Shown: positions 23,017-37,531, numbered from the stretch's first letter. The stretch: DNA of 64,000 bases from Vigna angularis (GCF_016808095.1 NC_068978.1:19956806-20020805); one strand, 5' to 3'. Notes: generated from the sequence alone by a model not told the origin. Numbers and translations: made by a program.

Positions 23017-25509
23017 ATGGATCAGGTATTCAACAAGGTCGGATCCTATTGGTTCAACCAGAAAGCCACCAGCCAACTCAATTCCGTCGGTGACGACATC
23101 AATGTACCCTCCCTCTCCACCCTTTTTCCTTTTTCTTTCAAAATTTCTCTTCTTTTTCATCATGGTCAAAAGGCAATTTCCTGAATTCAAGTATAACATG
23201 AATTGTTGTTGTTGATTTTTATGTGATCATCCCGCTATTCAGAAAAAAAAAATGTGAATTTATTAGGATTTTGGATTGTTGCATGGCATCCTATGCAAAT
23301 TGGAATCCTGCTTTTAGGTTACATTTGATCAATTTTGGTTGGGTGTAAATTGTAATAACTACAGTGGGAAATTGAATGTGTGGTGTATTGGTTTACTGAA
23401 TGATGATTAGATCATTTTAGCATAGGAATATAGAGTTGAATGCTTAGTTTGGAAATTTGTGTTGAGAATGTACAATGGAAGGTGGAGAAGCTGTTATTTG
23501 GTTGTCCAAGTAAATAAAATTTTGTGAGAGCATGTTTCCAGGATCAATTTAAGATTCAGAGAGATGAGACATGAAAAACAATTCTCTTACTTCGATCGAT
23601 CATGCTAAGTGATGTCACATTATAGGCTAAAGTCTAATGTCTTTTATGGCTAGAATGTGTATAATTATGACAGGATATGGTTAAAATGAGTTTTAACTAT
23701 CATGTACTTTGAAAGATTTTAACTTAATAAAGGCGTGTTGGCTGATTAATATCGTTGTTTACTCAGCATCTAATATTCGCGCTTGTTTGAGATGATTAGT
23801 GGGAAAGGTGCAAGCATTAAGTGTTTAAGCACGATTTACCTGCATGCTGATAAATTGAAAGAAATTTAGGTAATCCTTCATCATCTCTGTTACAAACCTC
23901 ATCTTGTAAGAAATAATTTACCCTCTCGTATGTTCAACTGTGAATGGAAATGTTTCTGCTACTGCTAGAATGTGCTAAATGTTTACGAAGAATGATCATT
24001 GGTTGATTAATTTCTATGCTGACACATTTTCTTTTGATGATCAGTCGTTGTCAAACAGTATTGAAGGGGGAACCAAATGGTTGGTCAACAAAATAAAAGG
24101 TTTGTATTTCTTATCTAATCAGTACTCGAACATTCATCCTACAAGTGTTGCTGTAAAAGATTTCACTTAATTTATCCACGTAATGCCATGTAAAAGAGTT
24201 GACAGAAAGTAGATCAAAACATACTCTGTTCTGGTGAATCTATTCTTTTGTAATGTGGATACTGACATCAATGTTTTATCTATACCTGTATGGTGTCTCT
24301 GGAATGGAAGACAGAACTGAAACTGGTAATGGGTAACAGTATCCAAGAGGACCTGCATACACCCTCACTCATAGCCTCCTATTTTTCACCTCTCCTTTAT
24401 ATATGCATACTAGTCCATATTTCCCTCCAGCTGTGTTGAGTGCCTTACACTCGGTTTACATTAATAATTTCCTTCCTCGAATTTCATTTCCTCTTGATAA
24501 TCACTTTTCCAGTATGTTGCATTAACCTTTCCTTTTACAATTTTGGTTATATGGTCTACTATCTTTACTTCTATAATCTGGATAACATAATTTATCTAAA
24601 CACATTAATGATGTCAAACCACCAATACTTCTGCCTTATTTCTCCATTTCTTGAATGTTTCATTACTCGAGCACATGATTTAAATTCTCATGGTGCCATT
24701 TGACATATCACTGTTAGTATTTATCAAATACAGACAGATATCTTCCTTGAAGGTCACACAAAAGTACATTAATATCATTATTGTAGTGTTACTTAGAGTT
24801 TTAATTTGGAATTTACAACCGATGAAAATGAAATTTGTATTTGAAATTAATAATTCAGGTTGCATACAGTCTTTCTATCCAATCATTATTTCTTAAGTTA
24901 TAAATTGCATGCTTATTGAGTCTCAATGTATTACTAATTATTTATTGGGTATTTGGGTTTACCATCCCACTTTCATGGATTTTGGAAACATGCTTAACTC
25001 TTATCAACCCTTTTCAACATATATTTACTTTCATCATAATACTTGAGGAAAGGTAATAAAATTGGAATGTCATCCCTGATATCCCGTTTTTATTTTAATT
25101 GATATTACGTTTGAGCTCTCACAGAAATCACGTTACAGGGAAGATGCAAAAGCCATTACCAGAGTTGCTAAAGGAGTATGATCTACCAATTGGAATCTTT
25201 CCTCGTGATGCAACAAACTATGAATTCAATGAAGAGACTAGGAAGCTCATCGTTTACATTCCTCAGGTATGTGAAGTAGGCTACAAGGATTCATCAGTCT
25301 TGCGTTTCTTCACCACTGTGACCTGTTATTTGGAGAAAGGAAAGCTAGCAGAGATAGAAGGAATGAAGACAAAAGTGTTGATCTGGGTGAAAGTGACAAC
25401 CATTATGTCAGAGGGATCAAAACTTTATGTGACAGCTGGCATGAAGAAAACAAGGAGTAGGGAAGCATATGAGTTTACAAGAGATGGTGTATGCGTAGAT
25501 AAGTTCTAA
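23017..25509 (+). CDS. DUF538 family protein (SVB-like), three exons
   Basis: Exons: 23017-23103, 24045-24099 and 25139-25509; both introns (941 and 1039 bp) have GT/AG borders and join in frame to 170 residues. The protein starts MDQVFNKVGSYW and ends GVCVDKF. Residues 1-48 are a short N-terminal segment (SVGDDIN, GGTKWLVNKIKG). The DUF538 fold follows, with LPELLKEYDLPIGIFPRDATNYEF (about 52-75), LIVYIP, CEVGYKDSSVLRF, GKLAEIEGMKTKVLIWVKVT and a basic end. No signal peptide or membrane helix is visible, so this is the intracellular-type subgroup. Relatives such as Arabidopsis SVB affect trichome size and branching, but the biochemical role of the family is not settled. A CT-rich 5' leader (22930-23010) precedes the ATG, which lies at the usual family start. 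It appears intact and stands alone between transposon-rich blocks. Confidence 0.93.
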
Positions 25510-27132
25510 AACCTTGCATCATGTTTGTTAATAGCTTTTACAATCAGTTAAATCCCTGTTTGTTCTTGTGGGCTCTTTCTATCTCTTTTTGCGTGAATGG
25601 TTATTGTAATTTGCAAGTAGTATTCAAATATGCACTTCAAATATTGCCCTTTTACTTGAACGTTGTAATTTGGTGCAAGTGAAACGTCCCTTTCGTCCTT
25701 GATCATCTAGGGTATGTTTGGTTTTCTGTCAGGAGATCTCCAATGACCATTTAAAAAGTAAAATTTAAAAAGCCTTTTCAGTGAATTTCAGTTGAGTCCA
25801 ATTGTAAATTGAGATGTCTTAATTTAAAAGCTCAATTTGAAATGGAAGGATTGGAACGGTTGCTTTTGGAATCTCAGTTAGTCAAATGAGATTTTCATTA
25901 AAATTTAGATGGAGTTGTAAACAACATGGATACTGATCACAGAATACCAGCGTTCAGTACAGATTACAAATTAACCCACAGATTCAAAATCAACGTGCCT
26001 ACAATGTACTATACTGTCATGTTAGTGAAGATGTTTTTGCATAAATGGAATATGAGCAGTGCTTACCCCAACTCTACAAATCTACAACTATTTGATTATA
26101 CAGATTTTTTTTATTAATTAGGAAATGTTAAGAAAAACTCTGACTTTAATATGGTTAAGAACTTTAAGTTTAATTCATTTCTAAAGAGCTGATTGGTTTT
26201 TAAGATAAAGTTTACATTTATTTATAATGTAAATTTGTTTTATTTTTAGTCTGATGTGAGATTTCTAATAAAGATCTCGTTTATATATTTTTACTGTTAT
26301 TCTCTGTAAGAAGATATAAATGTTAAATCTCTGTAATATTTATCATCACTTATTTTGGTCCCCATCCAACACCTATGTGTTTCTGTTCCTGCACATATAG
26401 CAAAATATAGCGGAATTTAGAACATATTTAAACCTCTAGGTATTCATAAGTAATTTTTTACTTTTTATGTTCAGAGAACAACTCACCAAAATGAACCCTT
26501 CTCAAGATATTCCTATACATTTTATAGTCACAGTTAATAAATCAACTCTGATCTATTATTAAATGTGTTTGATTAAACTATTTATGCAAGTGCAACTTTA
26601 GTCTATTTCTAGACGCGTAGCATCAACCATGACATATACACACGCAAAAACTTCCCTAGTTGCGTGCCATCCACAAGCTCTATCTTCAGATTTGTCTGCT
26701 AGCAAACAATCTCAGAGCAATTGTTATCAGTTTCAAAATTTGACTGTTGGCCATTGGTGTAAAAAACACTGCTGAGTTGTTTTTCACAACATGTGGTCCT
26801 CAGCACATGGTATCCATGTGTAATTTCAAAGGCCAGAGGGCTCTTCCAAGCAGTACTAATGGCATTGAAATGACAATGAACTGATTTGATATGTATGAGA
26901 ATAAAATAGGTACCAAATATTTCTTCATCTGGATTTTTCAAATTTCATGAAGTGACCGATCGATCGAAAGAGAAATGATACATATATAAAATGCAGTTTA
27001 GTTGAAGAGTTTTATTTCGATTTTAAATCTGTTTCAAAATTTCTTTGAAAATTCTGTGGGTAAGTTCTTAAAAAAATATCTTAGAAGGTTAAAGGAGTAA
27101 ATTAAATTTAAATTATCTTTATCTTCGAGTTG
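25510..27132. other. Downstream intergenic DNA
   Basis: Presumably holds the 3' untranslated region of the DUF538 gene in the first 200-300 bases. Beyond it is AT-rich DNA without a recognised gene or repeat, up to the TSD (TAAAC, 27133-27137) of the next solo LTR. Confidence 0.4.
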
Positions 27133-27137
27133 TAAAC

Positions 27138-29631
27138 TGTAACATCCCAAAAATACAGTAAAAATCATATAATAAAATTAATTACATTTAATGATAAACC
27201 AATTCAGTTTTATACTAAACAAGCGAACGATTTTGGCCGAACGACCTTACATAGCTTTGCCAAAAGTAAACTGTACAAGATTAAGGGAAAACATGACCGA
27301 ACGGCTTACAAAAGTCAAATTACCGATCGGTCAAATAACAAAAGGAAAAGGAAGTGACCGAACGGTCACTTCATGCTAAACTACTATTTACAACCGAACG
27401 TCCTACTGTTCGGCCTTTACTTCCACATCTACGAGGTTCGCGTCTTCCAAAACTTCTTCTTCCAGCGCCTCTTCAAGTAGCTCGCTTCCATCTGCCCACA
27501 TCCACACGGATGATCATTGCAAAACAAGACGGACGTACAACAAGACAACACAAGGAAAACGCAGGGTAAGCTTATGTAATTTAATTCAAGAAAATAACAT
27601 ACGTTTATCAATTCAAACACATCAAGCACATTTCAACATACTTATACAAACAATGCCTACTACTAGACTGACCGTCCGGACTGTATGAATTCTGTGTAGC
27701 TACGACGTTCGTGCACCCGGGTGATGTAGTAACTGGAATTCTCATCAGCTGCCACCCGAGGTTAGTCCGTTCCGTCCAAAGTACCCCTAAGGACTAGGAC
27801 CTCCTGCCATTCCCACACATGATCTACCCTCCTCTATGTGAGGACGAGTACTCACGGAACATCAGGATGAACCGCCAGCCAAGCATTTCCACATTCATAC
27901 TTTACCAATTCCAATATTCATCCAAGAGTCGTTCCTCCCCGGAACGCTCGTTCAAATCCACAATCTTTCATTCATCTCATATACTCTTTATCCTTTATAA
28001 CCTTTCACTTAGGTGTCATTTTCATCATCCTTTCTAGAACAAAAAAATACCGAACGTTCCGCCCTCTTCATAACGAGGACGAACGATAGAAACGAGACCG
28101 ATAAAATCTCCCGTTCCAGAATATAATAAGACCAAGAGAGTTACTTTTAGATTTAAGAATAATTCCGGGTACAAATATATATAATATATAACGAACGTTA
28201 TTTACATCGTGAATCAGTTAAATGAACTGACTCTCGGGAGTTCAAACCAACACTCAAATTATAAATCAAGTATGGAGGCTCTAGGCCGGATCCAATGGAT
28301 GTAGACATATCAAGGCGTTAAAGAACCATACCTAAAATAATTCAATTACAGAAACCTAATGCCAGTCAATGACCGAGCATGGTAAGAATATGTTACTGAA
28401 AATTTGGAAGAACGCCGTTTCATCAAGTTTGACAAACTAAAACGAGTACGAGCGTTCGGTATAAGACCGAGCGCCTCTCATTACAAGAGCTTGGGTTTAG
28501 ACCTATCACTAATTTTTAAACTTATAATAGAAATCTTAAGGATAATAAATATGATAAGACGCGCTGGAAACCAGGTTGAAGAATAACTGACTATAATAAT
28601 ACATATTTACAAGATTTTCAGCTCCTCACATAACACTCAGGTACATCTACGTTTGGCCGAACGCTCAAACATAGCACTTTTACAAGAGGACGCTCGTCCT
28701 CGACTAGAATTCTTCCCAAATGAAAGAATCCCATTACAAACAAATTTAACAGAACCACCGAACAGTCAATGACCGTTCAATGACGAACGTACACTACCAT
28801 AGGGAATACATATTCAGATTTCATTTACATTCAATTCATTTCTCAATACATAGTTTCATAACTTTATAAAATTCTAATCATAATCAATTTGATTACTTCA
28901 TACAACCCATATCATACTAAGAAATCACATTCCACATCAACCACCATATCAGTATTCATACTTGATACATACATTCAACCATTCATCAATAAGCATTCAT
29001 TATTAACGAACGTACAACACATACACTTAAATTAGATAAGCTTCCCTTACCTCTATTGTGAACGTATGTCCTTCAGACTAAAACTCAGTTCGCAGAAATG
29101 ATATTTCTTCTACCCACAACGCTCAACCAAACTCTTCAAACTAAACAATTTACAGAAAACCAAGATTGGTTCAGATAAGGTGACCGCGTGCAACCAAAGC
29201 TTGGCTTGCATGCTCATATGAACAAACAGCTAAAGATGAGGGACTTACCAGTTTCAGAATCCAAAACTGTTCGGTTCAAGTAGAAGCTTGGGACGCCGGA
29301 AATGTTCCTACGGTGCCTGAATGATGATCGGAGAAGAAGAAGGGTAGGTTTTCTTAGAGAGAAGGTAGGGTTTCTAGTGAGAAGGGGGAGAAAATGAAAG
29401 TTCAAAGTTTGGGAAGGAGGGTGCATGCAGAGGAGAGTGGGACGGAAATTTCAGAAACAATCATTTTCTTCCCACGTCCAAACGAGCGTCCGCTCTCATG
29501 CCGACACCTGCCTTCCACTATCTGATTTCAGAAGTTCCGGTGATTGACACTTGGCGTCTATGCAAAGGATTTGGGTGCGTTTTTAATGAGTCTGAGCAGG
29601 GGTTTTGGGTGCATAATTACGGGATCTCACA
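27138..29631 (-). mobile_element. Tekay-like solo LTR, copy A
   Basis: A 2494-bp LTR, starting TGTGAGATCCCG and ending ATGTTACA on the minus strand. It is flanked by a perfect 5-bp TSD, TAAAC (27133-27137 and 29632-29636), so it is a genuine solo LTR left by recombination between two LTRs. It is rich in CGAACG words. It has conserved blocks near CACATCCACACGGATGATCATTGC (27500) and CACCCGGGTGATGTAG (27717), shared with copies B and C. The small open frames inside are not genes. Confidence 0.85.
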
Positions 29632-29636
29632 TAAAC

Positions 29637-30198
29637 GATGCTAAATTATTGGTATATTTAAGTGTATGAACTAGACAGAAGTTTTTTTTTTACTGTGTCT
29701 AAGTAATATAAGTTAACCCTGATGGCCATGTTGATTATTTCTTTCGGTAAAGAAAATGTGTTTAAATTTTACCTTTTCCAAATGCTTGGATATTTGCATT
29801 ACCTCTTGTCGTCTTCATAAAATAGGCAGCAAATTCATTGCCTCTAGAACAAGCATTTTTGGAGTTATAAAAAACACGAACAATAAGACTTAACATTTAT
29901 TTCAGTAATCCCCAAAGTTTTCTTGGGATTTTAGCTTTTTTCTAAATTTTACAAAAACTTTCCAATTGTTTTAAATACATTATATTATTACTCCTTTTTA
30001 ATTTACGCATACACTTTTAAAAATTTTAAAACATTACATTTACAATTTCTGAAAGGGGGGCATATCATTTTAATGATGAAAATAGTAAGAATTATAAATG
30101 TAATTTGATAAAATATTGGTGATTGTTATTGTAGTTTACTCTACTTTTTTCTAAAATAATATCGCCTTCTATGTAAACAATGCTAATGAATTAGAGAG
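29637..30198. other. AT-rich spacer between LTR copies A and B
   Basis: About 560 bases of AT-rich DNA with no recognised feature. It is the ancestral target flank between two insertions. Confidence 0.4.
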
Positions 30199-32695
30199 TC
30201 TAATATCCCAAAATATAGTAATTACCATAAATTAGAATTAATTACAATTAACAGTTAAAAGATGCAGTCTTATACTAAACATAAAAATTCCAAAACCGAA
30301 CGTGCTTACGTACAGAGATAAAATACCATACAGCAGTATTTCAAAGTTTAGAGACGAACGGTTTTACAAACTTTAACCGAACGTCCAAAAGCTAACAGAA
30401 AGAAAAATAAAAGCTACAACTTAACGAGCGCTCTAGGGCTCAGCTTTAACCTCTACTTCGACCAGATTGGCGTCCTCCAAATTTTCTTCTTCCAGTGTTT
30501 CTTCAAGTAACGCCTCTCCGTCTGCTCACATCCACACGGATGATCATTGCATAGACAAGACGAACGTTCATGGACGAACGACAACACAAGGAAATAACAC
30601 AGGGTAAGCTTATTGAATTTAATTCACAAGTAATTCACACGCATAGCATTTTAACATTCATTAAATATCACAACACATATAATCAGTTCAAACCCTCATA
30701 AGACAAACCGTCCGGACTGTATGAATCCATGTATCTACATGCGTTCGCGCACCCGGGTGATGTGATAACTGTAAACATTCAACAGCTGCCACCCGAGGTT
30801 AGCCCTATCAGTCCAAAGTACTCATTAGGACTAGGACCTCCTGCCGTTCCCACACATGACCTACTCCCCTCTACTTGAGGACGAGCACTCACGGAACATC
30901 AGGATGAACTGCCATCAGCAGATTTACCATGGTCATACTACACAACTTCTCATCTTCCAATCATAGAGACGTTCCTCCTTGGAACGCTCGTTCAAATTCC
31001 ATAATCATAGTTTCATCTCATATACGGTTCGCACATTATACAATTTCCTCTAAATCACATTTTCATTCTTAGTTCCACTTTCATAAAAAGACGAACGTTC
31101 AGCCCCCTTCATAATGAGGACGAACGTTAACATGATACCGAGAGGTACTCGTTTCTGAAAGAAAGAAAACGAACGTCTTTCCAAGGACGGACGTTATGAC
31201 CACTTGAATCAATTAAATGGACTGACTCTAGAGCGATTCAGCTGATACTTAGAATAATTTAAATTCAAGGACTTTAGATCGAATCCAAATGAATAAAGAC
31301 ATCGCAAGACTTTTAGATATTGATAACGGATACGAATTTATAAAAGATATTAACCGCCAGTCAATGACCGAACGCGTAATGGATATTTATTTACTGTTTG
31401 GAAGAACGCTATTTTCATACGTTGGGAATTCAAGTGTAAGGACGAGCGTTCGGTATAAGACCGAGCGCTACCCATAACGAACGCTCTGGGTCGAGACCCA
31501 TCATTGAGGCGGGATATTAATAGAAAGAGAAAATTTATAAGATAATCACAGTGAAGAGAATTATTTAGGAATGACTAAGTATATAAGGTGGTATTTTTCT
31601 AAGCTTCTCACTTTCTCGCATAACTCTCAGTGCACCTACGTTTGGCCGAACGCTCAAACGTAAGACTAATATAAGAGGGCGTTCGTCCTAACACAGTATT
31701 CTTTCCAATTGAAAGAATTCTGTTTTCAAGGAAAGTACAAAATACCGAACGGTCAAAGACCGTTCGATAACGAACGTTCATTTTCATAGTATTTCATATT
31801 TCCAGTCTCAATTACAGTAACTCATTTTTCAGTATAAACCTTCATGCATTTAACTACGCTTATCATAGTACATTTCATAAATTTCACATATCATCTCATC
31901 ATCCAGATCATACATCAAAGATTAATCATACAGATTTCATACTTCATAATTTCACATATTTCATACAGCACAGCACATACACATGAATTAAACTTAATAA
32001 GCTTCCCTTACCTGGATCAGTAGTGAACGAACGTCCTAATGCGAGATCCCGGATTCACCCAACTATCACTTCTATCCTCAGACCACTCAACTTCTTGCAA
32101 ACTAGAACAAATTCCAGAATCAAAACTTGATTCAGATAAAGAGAATGCATGTAACCATATTTGGTTTTGCATGAACCCTAATAATGAACAGCTAAGGGAC
32201 GAACGTACCAGAATTCAAAACTTGAACTTGTTCGGTTTGATGGAAAGCTTATGACGTCGGGATTGCTTCTACGGTCTCTGAAATTGGATCGGAGAAGAAG
32301 AAGGTAAGTTATGGTAGAGAGAAGATGGAGGTTCTAGAGAGAAGGCAGAGAATTTGGAAATCAAAGGTTTAGGGAAGAAGACGAAGCATGCAGAGAAGTG
32401 GGAGAGTGTTTTTCAGAAAAGTAATTTCTCTCCCCACGTAGGATGAACGTCCATTCACCTGCTGCCACTTGGATTCCACTAACGTTTTCGAATGTTCCAA
32501 AGTGACACTTGGCAGCTGCATGCAGAATGAGTGTGAGTGCGTTTTAATGGCACTACACGTGTGGCGAGGGTGCATTAAATGGTGCTCAGAACGAGAGGGT
32601 GTGGGTACGTTTCTTAATACAAATTCTGGACAGGATTTTAGGGTAATAAAGACGTGATTTGACAGGTGGAGGTTTTAAATTTTCGAGACCTTACA
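30199..32695 (-). mobile_element. Tekay-like 3' LTR, copy B
   Basis: A 2497-bp LTR homologous to copies A and C. On the minus strand it starts TGTAAGGTCTCG at 32695, directly after a polypurine-like AGGGAGAA (32696-32703), and ends near 30199 with a decayed ATATTAGA instead of ATGTTACA. Because an integrase fragment adjoins it in the correct order, it is the 3' LTR of a partly preserved element. It contains a perfect inverted repeat, CGAACGGTC-AAA-GACCGTTCG, at 31746-31766. Confidence 0.85.
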
Positions 32696-34078
32696 TTCTC
32701 CCTAACTAAAAAAAAATTTTCGTCCTCGAAAATTAAAGCTTACCAGGGAATAGGTGAGGGTATAAGTCCTTCATGGCGTCTTCTATTTCCCAGGTAGTGT
32801 CGCCCGTCTTCTCATCCCAAACTATCTTCACTAGACGAACGGCTTTTCCCTTGTAAAACTTAGTACGAACGTCTTCAACACGAACTGGCTTCATTTCGAA
32901 CGTTCGGTCTTGACGAAGACGAACGTCCTCGAGCTCCAATATGTGCGAGGGATTTGCTATGTATTTTCGAAGTTGGGAAACGTGAAATACCGGATGAATA
33001 TTGGACAATTGAGGAGGCAAGGCTAGCTCGTACGCTACTGGGCCAATCTTCCTTAGTATTTGATAGGGTCCGACGAACTTCGGGGATAACTTCTTTGGTT
33101 GCATAGCTCTGCCGACTCCTGTGGTTGGATTAAGCCTAAGAAATACGTGATCGCCAGATTGAAATTCTAACGGTCTCCTCCTCTTGTCTGCATAGGATTT
33201 ATGTCTGCTCCTTGACGTCTTCAATCTCTCTTGAATTAACTTCACCTTTTCCGTCGTTTGTTGTATGAGTTCGGGTCCAGTCAATACATTCTCTCCTTCT
33301 TGAAACCAGCAAAGTGGTGTGCGACACTTACGTCCGTAAAGAGCTTCGAAAGGAGTCATTCCAATGCTGGACTGGAAGCTGTTGTTGTAAGTGAACTCTA
33401 CTAACGGCAGTACCTCATCCCAGGCGCCCATGTGATCTAGGACGCACGTCCTCAGTAAGTCCTCGAGCGTCTGGATGGTCCTCTCAGATTGACCGTCCGT
33501 CTGCGGATGATACGCTGAACTCATTTGTAACTTGCTCCCCAATTCACCTTGCAGAGATTGCCAGAACCGAGATGTGAACCTCGTGTCTCGGTCAGAAATT
33601 ATGCTTGAAGGCACTCCATGTAGACGAACGATCTCTCGGATGTAGAGCTTCGCCAAGTTAGTCATTGACATCTTCAAGTTAACGGCCAAGAAGTAAGCGC
33701 TCTTTGTTAACCTATCCACGATCACCCAAATTGAGTCATGGTTTCTGACTGTACGTGGTAGGTGAGTCACGAAATCCATGGAGATGCTGTCCCACTTCCA
33801 CTCTGGAATCTCCAGCTGCTGCAACAAACCGCCTGGTCTTTGGTATTCAGCTTTCGCTCGCTGACAAGTTAAGCATGACGCCACGAAGCGAACGACATCG
33901 CTCTTCATCCCAGGCCACCAAAACGACTTCCTGAGGTCTTGATACATCTTAGTCATGCCAGGGTGCATGCTAAGACGGCTGTGATGTCCTTCCTCCAGGA
34001 TAATTCTCTTTAGTTCACCATCATTCGGGACGCACGTCCTATCCATATAACGTAGAAGACCGTCCGTCCCGGTGTTGA
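32696..34078 (-). pseudogene. Ty3/gypsy (Tekay-type chromovirus) integrase-chromodomain fragment
   Basis: An open frame (437 codons from the ATG at 34046, and open further upstream to about 34075) covers the C-terminal part of a gypsy polyprotein. It holds the H-H-C-C zinc site (His22/His28 with Cys58-x2-Cys61), the integrase core with Asp91, Asp152 and Glu188 (D-x35-E spacing intact), and a GPYQILRKIGPVAYELALP block. A C-terminal chromodomain-like motif follows (VRLVKIVWDEKTGDTTWEIEDAM...). It ends just before the polypurine tract and LTR copy B. Protease, reverse transcriptase, RNase H and gag are absent: homology stops at 34078 against unrelated AT-rich DNA. The long undamaged frame suggests a fairly recent insertion followed by a large deletion. 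Confidence 0.9.
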
Positions 34079-37000
34079 AATGCTTAGCCTTATCTTTTTT
34101 AACTTTTATAAAATTGTGTGTATTTTTATTTAATTTTGATATACGAAAATATTTATGTTATATTAAGATACTTATATAAAAACAATAACTTATTTGATTT
34201 TTATATGGACGATTATTTTGAGAAAAAATTCATTTTATTTTAAACTGAACCACGTTTATTATATTTTAGATGTCAAAACTAAAAATAAGTTAAAAAATTA
34301 TTTATATATAATCTTTTTAAATAGTTTATAGAAGTAAGTTAAATATAAGTAAATTATTTATATATAATCTTTTCAAAACACAAAAATTTAAAATAAAATG
34401 TGCTTTTACAGTAGTATCTAAATATAAGTAATTTCTAGACTTGTAAAAAATACTTTGAATTTTTTTTTTCAAAATTATCTTATTTTTAAGTTTAAACAAA
34501 CTTATATTATATTTTCAACTTTTCAAAATAATGAAATTGTGTATGATTGAAATTTATGATTGAAATTAAAAAATTATTTTGAATTCTTTAGGAATAATAT
34601 ATTAGAAAAAAATATAAATTAACTTTCATTTTTTAAAATATGTACAAAATAATCATTATACTAATTTCTATCAAAATTATCTCTTTTTTATTAGATAATA
34701 AAAAGAAATTTTTATGCAATAAAATTCTTAAACTATACTTTTTTTTTATTGAGTATTGAACATTGCATGAAAGATATTTTGAGTAAAGAAGAAAAAATAT
34801 ATATATATTAGTAAAATATAATGTGAAAACTATTTCATACAAATGATAAAACAAATGAAAAAAATTATTGAAAATATATTAAAACTAAACTAATTTAGTT
34901 TTGAGAGGTGAATCTCACCCGACTTTATCCCAACCCAATTTGTGTGCGGTTTGTTTTGGTTGGGAAGATTTTAAAAATCCTCCTATCAAATAACATCACT
35001 TAACATCACTACTAAATAAATTATATAATGTGGTAATTTTTCCACATTAAATCTAGATATTATCAAACTAAACTACAAAGAAAAATTAAATACAAAACCG
35101 CACAGTACTATTTGGACATTATAAAAAATGCTCAATATAATGCCAATACAATTAAAAAAATGTACCATCTGAATTCCAAAGCATTATTAATAATATTTTA
35201 TTTTTCTATTCAAAATTTGCAATAGTATCTTTATGATGTTTTAATATTCTCAAAATCAGTGGAAAAACGCATAAAATATTTAAAAACTTGATAAAACAGA
35301 AGGGGTGGTAGTATGGATGACAATGGTCGGCTGGACACGCATACTACCTATCTATGACCGAAAAAAAAATTTATCCGCCATCTGTTGGTTACCTGTACAT
35401 ATGTTAGTTTAAAACATATTCATGAATATTTTAAAATCTGGATGCGTGTAAATATTTAAAAAAATATATTTTATAAATTATTAAAATAAAATTAAAAAAT
35501 ATATATAAAATATAATATAATATAAATTTAATTTAATTTAATTTAATTTTAATTTTAATTTTAATTTTAATTTTAATTTTAATTTTAATTAAATTTAATT
35601 TTATAAAATATAAATTAATTTTAATTTTAATTAAATTTAACTTAATAAAATATAAATTAAATTTTTATTTTTATTTTTTGTGAATAACGAATATTTGCGG
35701 ATATGAATCATATAATATCTACACTCAACCCGTTTATAAACGGATATTAAAATACATATTATTCATAATCTGCAAATAATAAATATCTACAAATAATCAT
35801 ATTTGTGAATTTTATCTACAAATTTTTGTGAGAGCAAATTATTTTTTGTAATATATAAGTTGTAGTAGCTACTAAAAAGATGCAGATAACTCAAACCACA
35901 ATTACTCCAGTCTCTTGAGAAGTGTAGAATTGGCTACAAAATTTCCTAATGAAATGAAAATAAAAACCATTTGCAAAGATTTTAAGGATCTTTAGATTAT
36001 GTATCGTGGCTAGATCACTATGCAATAGATTAAGAAAAACAATCCTAAACCATGTCTGGTTCGATGTGAAAACCAAAGTAAACATAAAAATATTGCTTAA
36101 ATTAATGCAAAAAAAGGTATTTGAAACACTTATCTATTTAGAATTTACGTTCACACAATTTTATTTTATTTAGGAAACAGGAAAAAAGTAAAAATAATTA
36201 TAAAAGTAATAATTTAAATGTATAGATAAGTCAAATAAATACAACACATACATTTATAAATGCATGTTATTAAAAAAATTAATTTTTTTCTCATAGAGAA
36301 TTTTGAATTACATTTATAGTAATTATTGAAAATAAATGAGTGTTTAAAATAATATAAAGATTTATTATTATTTACTAATTTAAATCTTTTTCAACCGTAA
36401 CGATCCAAGAAAATAATTTACTTCTTTCTTGAGTTACTACAAAATCATTATTAGGTAAATCTGGTTATATGAATAACATGAATTATACACAATCATGAGA
36501 TAAAATCTAACATAGTCTAGTCACAACATTTAATTTTTTAAAAATACATAAAAAAAGTACTAAAATTCTTCAAAAAGGAAACAAAAATATTTTATTGCTT
36601 CACTCTATATTGCATCTAGAAAAAGGAAGAAATCTGATATTTTGCTTGTGCAATTGGCTCAACCTAGTTTTCCCATTTCTTTTCTTATCCAATCCAATTC
36701 ATTCAAAAGCTTTTCTAGAGACCAAATTGCTCAAACCAGATACCCATTCCTCACCATCTTCCCTAAATCAGTTTCACAATTTTACAATTTCACATTCAAC
36801 ATACAATTTCAAAACAATGCAACTCTCCACTAACCACACAAATAATCTGCATTTAAATTCAAATTTCCATTTCACAAATGCACAAACTAAGACATGTAAA
36901 ATTCCCAATGAATCACGGTTATTCTTTCATAAAAAAATCAATTCAAATTCACAACATGAATAAGCTAAAATTGACTCTCCTAATCTCGATTGGTCTCCCT

Positions 37001-37529
37001 AAAGCTTCATGACACTTCTTATAGCTTACACTCACAATAATAAACCTATTACGCACAACAAATCAAATCAATCATTTGAGTATATTCTATTAGAATCACC
37101 GACATGCAAAGAGATATAAATAAAATTTACTCTAATTGTAATCTTGATAGAGTAGAGTTGAAAAGTTCTTCAGAATAATTCCAACTTTCTCTAGGTGAGA
37201 TTACTCTAAAAAAAAGACAAAAGGATTTTAAAAAACTATTTATAAAAAGATAACAATAGTGCATCTTGGTTCTATAATTAGAGAAAACCTACTTAAACTT
37301 TAACCTGTTAATCGATAAAACCTAACTCTATTATACTTTTATTTTACCTTCTGGCTGTCTATATTTTTAAGGATTTCAAAACCTCCAGCCACAAGTTAAT
37401 TCAATAGCTTAAATATGTCATTAACATCTTTACTTACAAATAAAATATAAAATTATTACCTATTATATTATTAACTACATATATTCATATATTAGGTTTC
37501 TATCAGGGAAGAGATATAATTACGAGAAG

Positions 37530-37531
<2 letters not shown>
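34079..37531. other. AT-rich gene-poor stretch
   Basis: About 3.4 kb of strongly AT-rich DNA, with a TTTTAA hexanucleotide tract near 35525-35600. Open frames at 36595-36963 and elsewhere have no recognisable product. It sits where the missing 5' part of the Tekay-like element would be expected. Confidence 0.5.
35525..35600. repeat. (TTTTAA)n-like microsatellite
   Basis: AATTTAATTT units pass into about nine TTTTAA repeats. Confidence 0.85.

Noticed and set aside
36595..36963. 122-codon open frame in an AT-rich stretch
   Set aside because: Low-complexity composition, no homology recognised, and no splice or promoter context.
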